A DNA stretch of 64,000 bases, from NCBI RefSeq assembly GCF_963666145.1, contig NZ_OY762614.1:6004501-6068500 (forward strand), read 5' to 3'. Both the position numbers and the translations under genes were made by a program. The stretch comes from an uncultured Desulfobacter sp. (lineage in GTDB: Bacteria; Desulfobacterota; Desulfobacteria; Desulfobacterales; Desulfobacteraceae). Positions 54,476 through 63,722 of the stretch are shown one piece after another; the stretch's first letter is position 1; every line of letters begins with the position of its first letter. The notes below the pieces were generated by a model. That model was not told the DNA's origin. It worked only from the letters and a program-made list of their open reading frames with translations, and did not search any database.

Positions 54476-56356
54476 TCAATGCGGAACGGTATCTGGTGTA
54501 CATTTTGACTTGATAAACTCGAACATGGGACGGAAGACCTCAAAGCATGCCGGGTTCAGTTTTGGCACGACTTCCTTGGCAAAATCTGTCTTTACCCCGT
54601 CTGACTTGAAAACGATTTTGGTGCCACCGACGCAGGGTTCTTGCTGGTAATAATTCTTGGTAGCATCAATGCCATAAAATAGGTGCTCTATCTCACAGCA
54701 GGAATCAGAACCGAAGGTTTGCCCGGTTGCGGCATTGCTGATGACCTGCTTTTGTATATCGTGATTTGTTGGTACAGGCAGCATCAGGGCGTAGGATTCA
54801 CCATCTGCCCATTTCTTAATCATTCCTTTAATCGGGTCATTTTCTGTGACATCTCCATTCAATCCGTTCCACTGGTCATAAGCTTTGTCGAAATCGAACA
54901 GGGCAAAAACGGGCAAACCGCCCATTTCAGCATGAATACGATCGTCGGTCAGTAGTTGTTTGATATACGTGCAACTGAAGGCATAAAATGGGATGAAGGG
55001 AATCTCCTCCTCGTACATTTTTTCCCAAGCCTCAGTAAGGATAATCGGATCTGTGCTGCCTTCGGTAAAAAGAACCGGTTTATTCTCAATTTGAATGGTG
55101 TTGAGGATGCTCAGTAAAGTCCCTTGCTCTGAATACCTGATCAAATCCGCGCTGAGTTTTTTGATCGCGATTGACTTGGGCAGGTCATAGCAATTAGCCT
55201 GATTCTTCTTGATGTCGAAAAACTTAATTTTCTTTTTGTCATGGGGGATAAGCGTCACCGCGCTATGGCTGCTCATCAGCATATGGTTGTTTTGGGTAGC
55301 AGTGTCGGTGATCTCAAAGATCTGTTTGAGAAAGTCAAACTGCCATTCCGGGTGTAGGAAGGCGTCGGGCTCGTCGAGCAGGGTGATGCAGTTGCGGTCC
55401 TTGAACAGCTCAACAATAGAGAAGATATATACCGACTGGAACTGACCGTCGCTGAAGTGGGCGATGGTGGCGTCCACACCGCCGAACAGTTTTAAGGGGA
55501 TGGATATTTCGGCCAGCATCCCCAGCGTCTTCAGGTTGTCGAACTGGCGGAACAGCTCCTGGGGGCTGAGATCGTCGAATTGCTGTCGGATTTTGGTAAT
55601 ATCGAAGTAAAGAATGTAACGGTCGTCGGACGCAAAATATCCCTCGGAGCGGACCAGGCTGCCGGAGGTTGTGTTGATACAGTCATGAAGCCGGTCGAGA
55701 AATGTCTTGGTGATCCCCTCCGGTTGCCAGTAGCGGTCGGTTTCATCGTTCAACGCGATGTCAAAACGGGAATCGGCGGCGTAGGCAGGCCGGCCCAGCA
55801 CCAGCCGTACTTCTGAAGCGACGGTTTCAATGCCGAGTTTCCGGCAGATAAACTGCCGCGCCTTGCTGGTATCAGGCTGCATCAGCAGCAAGGCCAGCAG
55901 TAGCTCCTTGTAGTCCGGGCCGATGCCCAGAAAAAAGCGTGCCTCATCAAAATCTGCGCGCTTGATACGTTTTTGGAAGGCCTCTTCATACTGCTCGACC
56001 AGATTTGTCACCGTGTCATTGTGGCCGGAGTAATAGATGAGCACATTATCCGGTAGCGACGTTTTGCCGATGGTTTTACGTTCTTTGCCGTTGATGGTGA
56101 GCGTACCGGAGTTCCAGCTGATTTCGGTAGCCTTGCCGTTGATCTCGAAACCGATGCGGTAATTGAAATCGCAGGTAGCCTTGTCACGGTCATACTCGAC
56201 GATATGTCGGAAAATTTCGATGAGCGCCTCGAACAGGTTGGATTTGCCGGTGCCGTTCTTGCCGACAAAGACATCGATAAAGCTGCTGCCGTCAAAGTTC
56301 AAGGAAAAATCCCGAAGATTTTTGTACTGGCCGATGTAGAGCGAAGTTAGACGCAT
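54476..56356 (-). CDS. OLD-like ATPase with TOPRIM domain
   Basis: 626 residues. An SMC/RecF-like ATPase has Walker A GKNGTGKSN (32-40), a signature FSDGQFQSVYIF (301-312) and Walker B CITLLDEPDAFLHPEW (323-338). From about 425 a TOPRIM-like nuclease domain has FTEGSTDPI (Glu432) and FALFDFDKAYDQW (Asp488, Asp490). This is the OLD family plan: ATP-controlled DNA nucleases in phage and host defence. It begins 15 bp after hsdS and is therefore in the type I restriction operon. Confidence 0.85.
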   Translation of the reverse strand: MRLTSLYIGQYKNLRDFSLNFDGSSFIDVFVGKNGTGKSNLFEALIEIFRHIVEYDRDKATCDFNYRIGFEINGKATEISWNSGTLTINGKERKTIGKTSLPDNVLIYYSGHNDTVTNLVEQYEEAFQKRIKRADFDEARFFLGIGPDYKELLLALLLMQPDTSKARQFICRKLGIETVASEVRLVLGRPAYAADSRFDIALNDETDRYWQPEGITKTFLDRLHDCINTTSGSLVRSEGYFASDDRYILYFDITKIRQQFDDLSPQELFRQFDNLKTLGMLAEISIPLKLFGGVDATIAHFSDGQFQSVYIFSIVELFKDRNCITLLDEPDAFLHPEWQFDFLKQIFEITDTATQNNHMLMSSHSAVTLIPHDKKKIKFFDIKKNQANCYDLPKSIAIKKLSADLIRYSEQGTLLSILNTIQIENKPVLFTEGSTDPIILTEAWEKMYEEEIPFIPFYAFSCTYIKQLLTDDRIHAEMGGLPVFALFDFDKAYDQWNGLNGDVTENDPIKGMIKKWADGESYALMLPVPTNHDIQKQVISNAATGQTFGSDSCCEIEHLFYGIDATKNYYQQEPCVGGTKIVFKSDGVKTDFAKEVVPKLNPACFEVFRPMFEFIKSKCTPDTVPH

Positions 56357-56371
56357 GACATCTTTTCCCCT

Positions 56372-58057
56372 TTATACCTGTGCCATCACAGCGCTCAGCA
56401 GTTCAGTTTGTTTGCCGGTGGCAGCGTCGATCTGCTGCTCCAGCGTGTCACACAGTGCCATTAACTGGTCGAGGCGGACAACGATGCGGTGTTGCTCGGG
56501 GAGTGGGGGGAGAGGTATGGGGATACCGGACCATTTTTGTTTATTTATAATTGGTGTTGCTGAACCGCCTGCTTGGCTAATCACAGCATCTTGAAAATAA
56601 CCTGCCGCCATAACATCATAAATGTATTTGACCGGAATCTGACTATAGGGTGTCAAAGTATTAATTTGCTGATTGCAGGTAATGTCCTTCTCGTTAACAG
56701 CATGCTTTCCAATACTTCCACCAATGCAGACCATTAAAATAGAATTGGCATCAATCAGACGTCCTTTTAATAACCCTTGTTTCGACAGACCTTTCCCAGA
56801 GTAATCAATACAACCATTTTTAATGTCACCTGGCCCAACAAAGGGAATATCGTCTCCATAATTTTCGAGGTCTTTGCTTGGCGGTGTAGTTCCTGTTTGA
56901 GTAATTCCCAATTCACCCAGCCTCATCCACTCCCACCCCTCTGGTAATTCATATGGCACCTCTTCTGGCATGATAAGCGGCAGGGCCTTGGGCTTTTTGA
57001 TCTTGCCTGCCTTCAGCAGCCGTTGTTTTTCGGTTTTGATCTCTTTCAGCAGTTCGCTGGCGGGCGGGTCGTTGGGGTTTTGGGGAACGAGGCAACCCAT
57101 GACGGCAAGCTGGAGGATAGCCTTGCGCAGTTCGGCGACGTTTTCCTTGACGGTGTAGAGTTCACCGAAGTGCTGCCCGATAAAGTCCCAGGCCGAGCCG
57201 TCCGGCGTGTCGAGCAGTTGCCTGATGGCGGCAGCGTGGACAGCCAGTCGTTTTTCTTCCTGCTGTTTGCGCAGCGTTTCCAGCGCGTCACAACGGGCCA
57301 TCAATTGGTCGATGCGGGCAACGATGCGGTGCTGTTCGGAGAGTGGGGGAAGTGGAAATTGTTGCTCGGTAAAGTATGGCGTCGGCACACGCTTCTGGCC
57401 TGCGGAGCCGGTCATGCTTGAAACAGAGTTTGAGATATAACGCGGATTTTTCAGATAATACAGTAAGAATCTGGGCACAACCGAATTGAATAAGTTTCTG
57501 AAAATATGAAGTTCTGTTGTGCCGGCTCCAATCCCATTCGGCAAGTCTGAAAACACACAGGATTTTGCATTTTCAAAACAAGGCGTGATCTTTGCCATAC
57601 CAACATCGCCATTGGCAAAATGTGTATAGCCTTTCTTAATATCGCTCCATGGCCGTTCCTCAAATTGATGTGTTTCAGAATAACCTGTGGGGATCATTGG
57701 CATGGGAACGAATCCAGCCTTTGCTGAATCATCGGCATCATTTCGGGGATTAATAATTCCGATTTCTCCAAGCCTCACCCACTCCCACCCTTTGGGCAAT
57801 TCATAGGGCACTTCCTCCGGCTTGATGGGCGGCAGGGCCTTGGACTTCTTAATCTCGCCTGCTTTCAGCAGCCGTTGTTTTTCAGCCTTAATCTCCTTCA
57901 GCAGTTCCGAAGCCGGCGGATCATTGGGGTCCTGCTCCACCAGCTGGCCCTGCATGGCCAGTGTCAAAATCAGCTCACGCAGTCTGGCAATGCCGTCGGG
58001 CGCAGCAAAGGCAATGTCGAAGTGCTGTTCCAGTAGTTTTTGGGCGGCTTTGGTCAC
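56372..58057 (-). CDS. hsdS: type I restriction specificity subunit
   Basis: 561 residues with two target-recognition domains, each preceded by an almost identical stretch (NDPPASELLKEIKAEKQRLL ... VPYELPKGWEWVRLGE and its second version) and followed by FPLPPLSEQHRIV/IPLPPLPEQHRIV with a conserved helix. The repeated helices form the spacer, and the two domains read the two halves of a split DNA site. The repeats make domain exchange by recombination easy. Overlaps the DUF1016 gene by 4 bp. Confidence 0.92.
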   Translation of the reverse strand: MTKAAQKLLEQHFDIAFAAPDGIARLRELILTLAMQGQLVEQDPNDPPASELLKEIKAEKQRLLKAGEIKKSKALPPIKPEEVPYELPKGWEWVRLGEIGIINPRNDADDSAKAGFVPMPMIPTGYSETHQFEERPWSDIKKGYTHFANGDVGMAKITPCFENAKSCVFSDLPNGIGAGTTELHIFRNLFNSVVPRFLLYYLKNPRYISNSVSSMTGSAGQKRVPTPYFTEQQFPLPPLSEQHRIVARIDQLMARCDALETLRKQQEEKRLAVHAAAIRQLLDTPDGSAWDFIGQHFGELYTVKENVAELRKAILQLAVMGCLVPQNPNDPPASELLKEIKTEKQRLLKAGKIKKPKALPLIMPEEVPYELPEGWEWMRLGELGITQTGTTPPSKDLENYGDDIPFVGPGDIKNGCIDYSGKGLSKQGLLKGRLIDANSILMVCIGGSIGKHAVNEKDITCNQQINTLTPYSQIPVKYIYDVMAAGYFQDAVISQAGGSATPIINKQKWSGIPIPLPPLPEQHRIVVRLDQLMALCDTLEQQIDAATGKQTELLSAVMAQV

Positions 58058-59100
58058 GATGGATCCCCACTGCCTTCCAGCTCTTTTTCGATCTGCTCGA
58101 TACTAGGCAGGTTGGTTTTCAAGGGCTCGGGCAAGGATTCCACCAGCTTGTATTCGGCAATCCCCATGGGCTGGATTTTGTCGCCCAGGGCGTATTCCGC
58201 CACCACCTTGTTTTTGCTTTTGCACAGCAGTAGCCCGATGGTGGAATTATCCCGGTCCTCTTTTACCTGCCGGTCCACGGCAGTGAGGTAGAAACCCAGC
58301 TGACCCAGATGTTCCGGCTTGAATTTGCCAGCTTTAAGTTCGATCACCACATAACAGCGCAGCTTGAGATGATAGAAGAGCAGGTCGATAAAAAAGTCAT
58401 CGCCGCCGACCTCCAGATGCACCTGCCGTCCGACAAAGGCAAATCCCGCCCCCAGCTCCAGCAGAAATTGGGTGATGTGTCTGACCAGAGCCGATTCAAT
58501 TTCACGCTCGTCGGCCTCCTGGCCCACATCGAGAAAATCAAACAGATAGGGGTCCTTGAGTGATTCCCTGGCCAGATCGCTGCCCGGAGCAGGAAGGCGT
58601 GCGGCAAAGTTGGTAACGGCCTTGCCGGTACGTTCGAGAAGACGGGTTTCGATGTTGATATTCAGGACATTGCGGGACCAGCCATGCTCAATAGCCGCAC
58701 GGGCATAGGATAAGCGTTGCTCCGGCTGCTTGAGCCTGGTCAAAAGCACCAGGTTATGTCCCCAAGGTAATTGTCCAACAGCTTGTTGGACAATTGGTTC
58801 ATCCGGCCAGGCTTGGGCAAAGGCGCGCATATACATCAAATTTGCCCGGGAGAATCCTTTCATGTCCGGGAATGCGGTGCGCAGGTCATGGGACAGCCTA
58901 TCGATGACCTTGGCACCCCAGCCTTGTTGTTCCTGCCGGGCCAGAATATCACGGCCAATCTGCCAGTACAGCGTCACCAATTCTCGGTTGACCGCCAGGG
59001 TGGCCCGTTGCTGGGCTGAATGAATGCGGGTTTTAAGATCGGCCAGCCAATCGGCATATCCCGTGGGTGTCTGTATCAACGAGACGGGTTTATCACTCAT
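58054..59100 (-). CDS. DUF1016 (YhcG-type) PD-(D/E)xK nuclease protein
   Basis: 348 residues. The N-terminal 150 residues are the DUF1016 helical domain (AVNRELVTLYWQIGRDI, GFSRANLMYMRAFAQAW). The C-terminal half is a restriction-enzyme-like nuclease with FFIDLLFYH and YVVIELKAGKF giving Asp, Glu and Lys. Such genes are often found inside type I operons; their part in restriction is unclear, possibly an additional nuclease or regulator. Overlaps both hsdM (4 bp) and hsdS (4 bp). Confidence 0.9.
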   Translation of the reverse strand: MSDKPVSLIQTPTGYADWLADLKTRIHSAQQRATLAVNRELVTLYWQIGRDILARQEQQGWGAKVIDRLSHDLRTAFPDMKGFSRANLMYMRAFAQAWPDEPIVQQAVGQLPWGHNLVLLTRLKQPEQRLSYARAAIEHGWSRNVLNINIETRLLERTGKAVTNFAARLPAPGSDLARESLKDPYLFDFLDVGQEADEREIESALVRHITQFLLELGAGFAFVGRQVHLEVGGDDFFIDLLFYHLKLRCYVVIELKAGKFKPEHLGQLGFYLTAVDRQVKEDRDNSTIGLLLCKSKNKVVAEYALGDKIQPMGIAEYKLVESLPEPLKTNLPSIEQIEKELEGSGDPS

Positions 59101-60575
59101 GCCTTGCTCCCTTGATTGATTGAAAGGCAGGCCATCAATTCAGCTTTCAAGTCTGCCTGGGCCGCCTGGAGCTGATCAACAATCTGCTGGTATTCGGTCA
59201 TCAACTCTTTTGGATCGCGGTGGTTGACCGCCTCCTCATAGGGATTTTTGCTGTCCAGGTTGTAATTGTTTGCGATCAACTCTTTGGCAGAAACCTTCCA
59301 GGCCTGCTCGGAGGTCTTGCGGTCCCGGCGTTTGGCGCCGCCCCACCAGGCCTTTTCAAGATCAAATTCGCCAATGGTCAGGGGTTTGGAGCGGGAGTAG
59401 GATTTGTACCCCTTAGGATACGGGTGCTCGAAGAACCAGACCTCCTTTGTGGGGCCGCCTTTCTCGAAAAAGAGGAGGTTGGTGGCAATGCTGGTGTAGG
59501 GACTAAACACACCTTTGGGCAGACGAACGATGGTGTGCAGGTTGAAATCCTCCAACAGCTCGCGCTTGAGGTTGGTTTTAGTGCCCTCGCCAAAGAGAAA
59601 ACCGTCGGGCAGGACCACGGCCGCCTTGCCGGTATCGTGTTTCAAAAGATGCATAATCAGCGCCATAAAGAGGTCTGCGGTCTCGCGGGTCTGGTACTTG
59701 CGCGGGAAATTGGTTTCAATCCCGTCTTCTTCCATGCCGCCGAAAGGCGGATTGGTAATGATCAGGTCCACCCGGTCACGGGGGCCATAATCCTTGAGCG
59801 GCCGGGAGAGGGTATTGTCGTGGCGGATATGGGTGGGCACGTCGATGCCGTGCAGCATCATGTTGGTCATGGCCAGCATGTAGGGCAGCGGTTTTTTCTC
59901 CACACCCTGGATACATTCCTGCAGTCGCGTGCGGTCATCGGCAGTTTTGACCTGTTTGTTCAGGTGCTGGATGGCGCAGGTGAGAAAGCCGCCGGTTCCG
60001 CAGGCCGGGTCGAGGATGGTTTGCCCTAGCCCAGGGTCGAGCATGTCGACCATGAATTGAGTAACAGCGCGGGGGGTGTAGTATTCACCTGCGTTGCCAG
60101 CCGATTGGAGGTCGGATAGAATCTTTTCATAAATATCGTTGAACAGGTGGCGGTCGCCGGATTTGTTGAAGTCCACATCTTCTTCAATGGTGTTGATCAC
60201 CTGGCGCAACAGGGTGCCGGACTTCATGTAGTTGTAGGCATCTTCGAAAACCGAGCCGACCACCTTGCCAAGGGGTGAAACACCAGCGGCGGTGGCCAGT
60301 TTTTTGAACGCCGGGAAAAGGTCGTTGTTGACGAAGTCGATGAGCTCCTCTCCGGTCATCCCCTCAGGGTCCTTGGCCCAGCTGGACCAGCAAAAGCGGC
60401 TGGGCAGAGGTGATTTGTAATCGGGCACGGTGAGCTGCCATTCCTGCTCCTTGTCGTCGAAGATCTTCAGGAAAATCAGCCAGACCATCTGGCTGATGCG
60501 CTGGGCATCACCATCAACGCCGACATCCTTGCGCATGATGTCCTGAATGGCCTTGATCAGGTTGGTTAGTGACAT
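59097..60575 (-). CDS. hsdM: type I DNA methyltransferase subunit
   Basis: 492 residues. AdoMet-binding motif DPACGTGGF (189-197), catalytic NPPF (275-278, N6-adenine type) and the HsdM N-terminal helical domain (VWLIFLKIFDDKEQEW). With HsdS it methylates adenines in the target site to protect host DNA. The length is normal. It is read 28 bp after hsdR. Confidence 0.95.
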   Translation of the reverse strand: MSLTNLIKAIQDIMRKDVGVDGDAQRISQMVWLIFLKIFDDKEQEWQLTVPDYKSPLPSRFCWSSWAKDPEGMTGEELIDFVNNDLFPAFKKLATAAGVSPLGKVVGSVFEDAYNYMKSGTLLRQVINTIEEDVDFNKSGDRHLFNDIYEKILSDLQSAGNAGEYYTPRAVTQFMVDMLDPGLGQTILDPACGTGGFLTCAIQHLNKQVKTADDRTRLQECIQGVEKKPLPYMLAMTNMMLHGIDVPTHIRHDNTLSRPLKDYGPRDRVDLIITNPPFGGMEEDGIETNFPRKYQTRETADLFMALIMHLLKHDTGKAAVVLPDGFLFGEGTKTNLKRELLEDFNLHTIVRLPKGVFSPYTSIATNLLFFEKGGPTKEVWFFEHPYPKGYKSYSRSKPLTIGEFDLEKAWWGGAKRRDRKTSEQAWKVSAKELIANNYNLDSKNPYEEAVNHRDPKELMTEYQQIVDQLQAAQADLKAELMACLSINQGSKA

Positions 60576-60603
60576 ATCAGTTTTCTATCTCCAGTTCTTT
60601 TTA

Positions 60604-62979
60604 TCAGGCCCTGTAAAGGGCATGCTCCAGTTCGTACACCGCCTGCTGATACTGATTCAGCCCGCCAAAGGCGCGGATAATTTCCAGGGGCGTTCCGAAT
60701 TCGTTAAAGGGTGCGATGGTGAGTATCTGTGTCTCTTCGATGTTGGCCACACCTTCGTCGGCGTACTTGTCTAACAGGGCTTCCAGCACCTGGCGGGCCT
60801 GCGCGCCGTATCGGGTAAAGTAGTTACGTTTCTTCACCTGTTCCGCCCGTTCCTTGCGGGTGAGGGGCGGCATATCCCAGGCGACATGACAGACTAAATC
60901 GAATGGGTCGAATATTTTGCCGGATTGCCGGCCGATTTCATCGGCAAGGGCATCAAAGAAGATCCCCTGTTCAGAAAGCTCATCGATGATGGCCTGCTTC
61001 TTTTCTGTGCTGCTCCAGCGGTGGAGGAAATCGTCGAGGGAGGCGTATTCCCTGGTCAATGCCTTGCGGGTATAGTCTTTGAGGGATTCGGTGATGAGTT
61101 TACCGTTGGCGTCGAAATACTGGACGCGTTCGGCGGCAACCTTGACCTCAACATTGGCTACGACGTACCGGCGAATACCGCTTTCCCCTTCTGGTTCGGC
61201 GACACCTGTCCACCCCGAGTCTTCTCCAGGTTCCGGGTAGGTGATGCCGGCGCCATTTTCGGCCTCTAATGGAACATCCGGCGGTACCGGTGATTCATCG
61301 TCCCCAGGTTCGTAGATCTGCACCGGATCACCATCGAAATCAGGGTCGGCAAACAGCTCGGTGGCTTTCTTGAAGTCGATGATGGTGAAATAGTACTTGC
61401 CGTAATCTTCGTTGATGCGGGTGCCGCGCCCGATGATCTGTTTAAACTCGGTCATGGACTGAATGCGCTGGTCGAGCACGATGAGTTTGCAGGTCTGGGC
61501 ATCCACGCCGGTGGTCATCAGCTTGGAGGTGGTAGCGATAACCGGATATTTGCTTTCCGGAAAAATGAAATTGTCGAGTTCGGCCTTGCCTTCCTCGTTG
61601 TCTCCGGTAATGCGCATAACGTACTTGCTGCTTTGCGCTACCAAATCGGAATTTTCATTGACCAGGGCCTGACGCATGCGCTCGGCATGGTCGATGTTCT
61701 CACAGAAAACGATAGCTTTGTCGAAGCGGTTGGTCTGCTTAAGAAACTCGGTGATCTTTTTGGCCACGAGCCGGGTCCGCTTTTCAAGAACCAGGGTCTT
61801 GTCAAAATCCTTCTGGTTGTACACGCGGTCTTCGATCTCATTTCCATACTTGTCGATCATCCCCTTGTCGGGCCGCCAACCCGTCAAATCCCGGTCAAGG
61901 TCGATGCGCACGACCTTGTAGGGCGCCAGAAAGCCATCATCTATTCCCTGCCGTAGGCTATAGGTATAGATTGGCGCACCAAAGTAGTCGATATTGGAGA
62001 CCTCTTTAGTCTCTTTGGGCGTGGCGGTAAGACCGATTTGGGTGGCGGCGGTGAAGTATTCAAGAATTTCACGCCAGGCGGAGTCGGCGGCAGCGCTGCC
62101 CCGGTGGCATTCATCAATGATGATCAGATCGAAAAATTCGGGACTGAATTGTTTGTAGATGTTTCTTTCTTCCTCATTTCCTGTGACGGCCTGATATAAG
62201 GAAAGGTAAATCTCGTATGACTTGTTGGCCTGCCGTTTCTGGATTTTGGTCATGGCCGAACCGAACGGTTTGAAATCGTTGGTCATGGTCTGGTCGATCA
62301 GAATGTTGCGATCGGCAAGGAACAGAATGCGTTTTTTCGCTTTGGACTTCCACAGCCGCCAGATAATCTGAAAGGCGGTAAAGGTTTTGCCAGTGCCGGT
62401 GGCCATTACCAGCAGGATGCGATTTTGCCCCCGAGCTATGGCCTCAATGGTTTTGTTGATGGCCAATAGCTGGTAATAACGTGGACTTTTATCACTGCCG
62501 TCGCTGAAATAATCCTGGGTGACCAGTTCATTTTGCTGATTATTCAAACCACGGTGCCGGACCCACCATTGCCACAGCGTTTCTGCAGCGGGGAATTCTT
62601 GGAGGGAAAGTTCACATTCAATAATGCCATCTGGGGCAATCTTGTTGTGAAATAGAAAACCATTGCCGTTGGAGCTGAACACAAACGGCACTTGCAGCAT
62701 GTCGGCATAGCCCAACGCCTGCTGCATACCATCGCCGACTCTGTGGTTGTTGTCCTTGGCTTCGATAATGGCAATGGGAATATTGGGTCTGTAAAAGAGG
62801 ACATAATCGGCGCGTTTGTGCTTGGCACGGGTATGCAACTGGCCGCGCACGATGATACGCCCCTTTGTGAGTGAGAATTCTTCCCTGACCTGGGTTGCTA
62901 TATCCCATCCAGCCTGTTTGAGCGCTGGAGTAATGAATTTTGTGCAGATATCACGCTCGGAGAGTTGTTTCTTATTCAT
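60604..62979 (-). CDS. hsdR: type I restriction endonuclease subunit
   Basis: 791 residues. N-terminal nuclease with RADYVLFYR (Asp58) and AIIEAKDNN (Glu73, Lys75). SF2 translocase with MATGTGKTF (192-200), IIDECHRGS, LTATPKET, and IGRGTRI in motif VI. The C-terminal helical part (RKERAEQVKKRNYFTRYG) docks on the methylase. It pulls and cuts unmethylated DNA. It overlaps the XRE regulator gene by 8 bp. Confidence 0.95.
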   Translation of the reverse strand: MNKKQLSERDICTKFITPALKQAGWDIATQVREEFSLTKGRIIVRGQLHTRAKHKRADYVLFYRPNIPIAIIEAKDNNHRVGDGMQQALGYADMLQVPFVFSSNGNGFLFHNKIAPDGIIECELSLQEFPAAETLWQWWVRHRGLNNQQNELVTQDYFSDGSDKSPRYYQLLAINKTIEAIARGQNRILLVMATGTGKTFTAFQIIWRLWKSKAKKRILFLADRNILIDQTMTNDFKPFGSAMTKIQKRQANKSYEIYLSLYQAVTGNEEERNIYKQFSPEFFDLIIIDECHRGSAAADSAWREILEYFTAATQIGLTATPKETKEVSNIDYFGAPIYTYSLRQGIDDGFLAPYKVVRIDLDRDLTGWRPDKGMIDKYGNEIEDRVYNQKDFDKTLVLEKRTRLVAKKITEFLKQTNRFDKAIVFCENIDHAERMRQALVNENSDLVAQSSKYVMRITGDNEEGKAELDNFIFPESKYPVIATTSKLMTTGVDAQTCKLIVLDQRIQSMTEFKQIIGRGTRINEDYGKYYFTIIDFKKATELFADPDFDGDPVQIYEPGDDESPVPPDVPLEAENGAGITYPEPGEDSGWTGVAEPEGESGIRRYVVANVEVKVAAERVQYFDANGKLITESLKDYTRKALTREYASLDDFLHRWSSTEKKQAIIDELSEQGIFFDALADEIGRQSGKIFDPFDLVCHVAWDMPPLTRKERAEQVKKRNYFTRYGAQARQVLEALLDKYADEGVANIEETQILTIAPFNEFGTPLEIIRAFGGLNQYQQAVYELEHALYRA

Positions 62980-63181
62980 CGCTTAACTCTCCTCGTCCTT
63001 TTTTGTCGCTGCAAAATTGTTCGAACTGGCGATGGGCGAGTTTCGACGGATTCGTTTTACCATTTTCCCAGCGATTGACCGTAGCGAAGCTGACGCCGAG
63101 AGCATGGGCAAGCTCTTCCTGGCTGAGTTTCAGTCCCACGCGTACCGCCTTTACCTGTTCTGAAAATGGTTTTGTTCCCAT
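62972..63181 (-). CDS. XRE-type regulator at head of the hsd operon
   Basis: 69 residues, essentially one helix-turn-helix domain (LSQEELAHALGVSFATVNRWENGKTNPSKLA). It is the first gene of the restriction operon and overlaps hsdR, so it probably controls the operon, similar to controller proteins that delay restriction until methylation is complete. The sequence upstream (63182-63300) has no obvious palindromic operator that I could find. Confidence 0.85.
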   Translation of the reverse strand: MGTKPFSEQVKAVRVGLKLSQEELAHALGVSFATVNRWENGKTNPSKLAHRQFEQFCSDKKGRGELSDE

Positions 63182-63722
63182 CCTTTATTCACCTAATAGC
63201 TACGGAGTCATGTTATTGATTTCCGCAAATTATGACATCTGCTATAACTTGTGCAAGGACATTTTGGGTAAACCATAGAAAAAATGATATAGCATCTTAT
63301 ACTGAGGACTACCTTCAAAACGATATCCGGTTTTAGGCCGAGTGCTCCCCCAGACTATCCCTTCCATGAGAAGGCAAGTCAAGTGTTCGATTCACGAACA
63401 TCAATTTTATGGGTGTTAATTTAACCGCTCAGTTCAGCGGAAGTGGGAGCCAGTCCTGAGAATGGGCACCACAAAAACTGCCCGTCGGAGGGAATTGGCT
63501 CCCGCTGGAGCGGGTTTTTATCTCACCCCTTTTTAAAACCCAAACCGTCACGCTTCCATTCGCACTCTTTGGGGGACCTGCCATTGTCCCGGTGCATGTT
63601 AAGATCCGTCGGCAGGAGCTGCAATCTGTTACGCGCACTCGTTATGTTTATTAGCGGCAGCTAATCGGTGCAAGGGATAGTCCGCAGTCTCCTGGACAGG
63701 ACGTCATGGGTTTAAATCAAAC
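63182..63722. other. gene-free region with hairpins
   Basis: Contains the upstream sequence of the hsd operon, then a large hairpin with arms GGGAGCCA (63445-63452) and TGGCTCCC (63496-63503). No credible coding frame; a minus-strand frame at 63429-63638 crosses the hairpins and is not protein-like. Confidence 0.45.
63501..63519 (+). terminator. rho-independent terminator-like hairpin
   Basis: CCCGC pairs with GCGGG around TGGA and is followed by five T. It points rightwards, but no plus-strand gene lies just upstream, so it may end a transcript of an eroded gene or act in the hairpin described above. Confidence 0.5.

Noticed and set aside
63429..63638. 70-codon minus-strand frame
   Set aside because: It crosses two hairpins and a terminator and has low-complexity composition.
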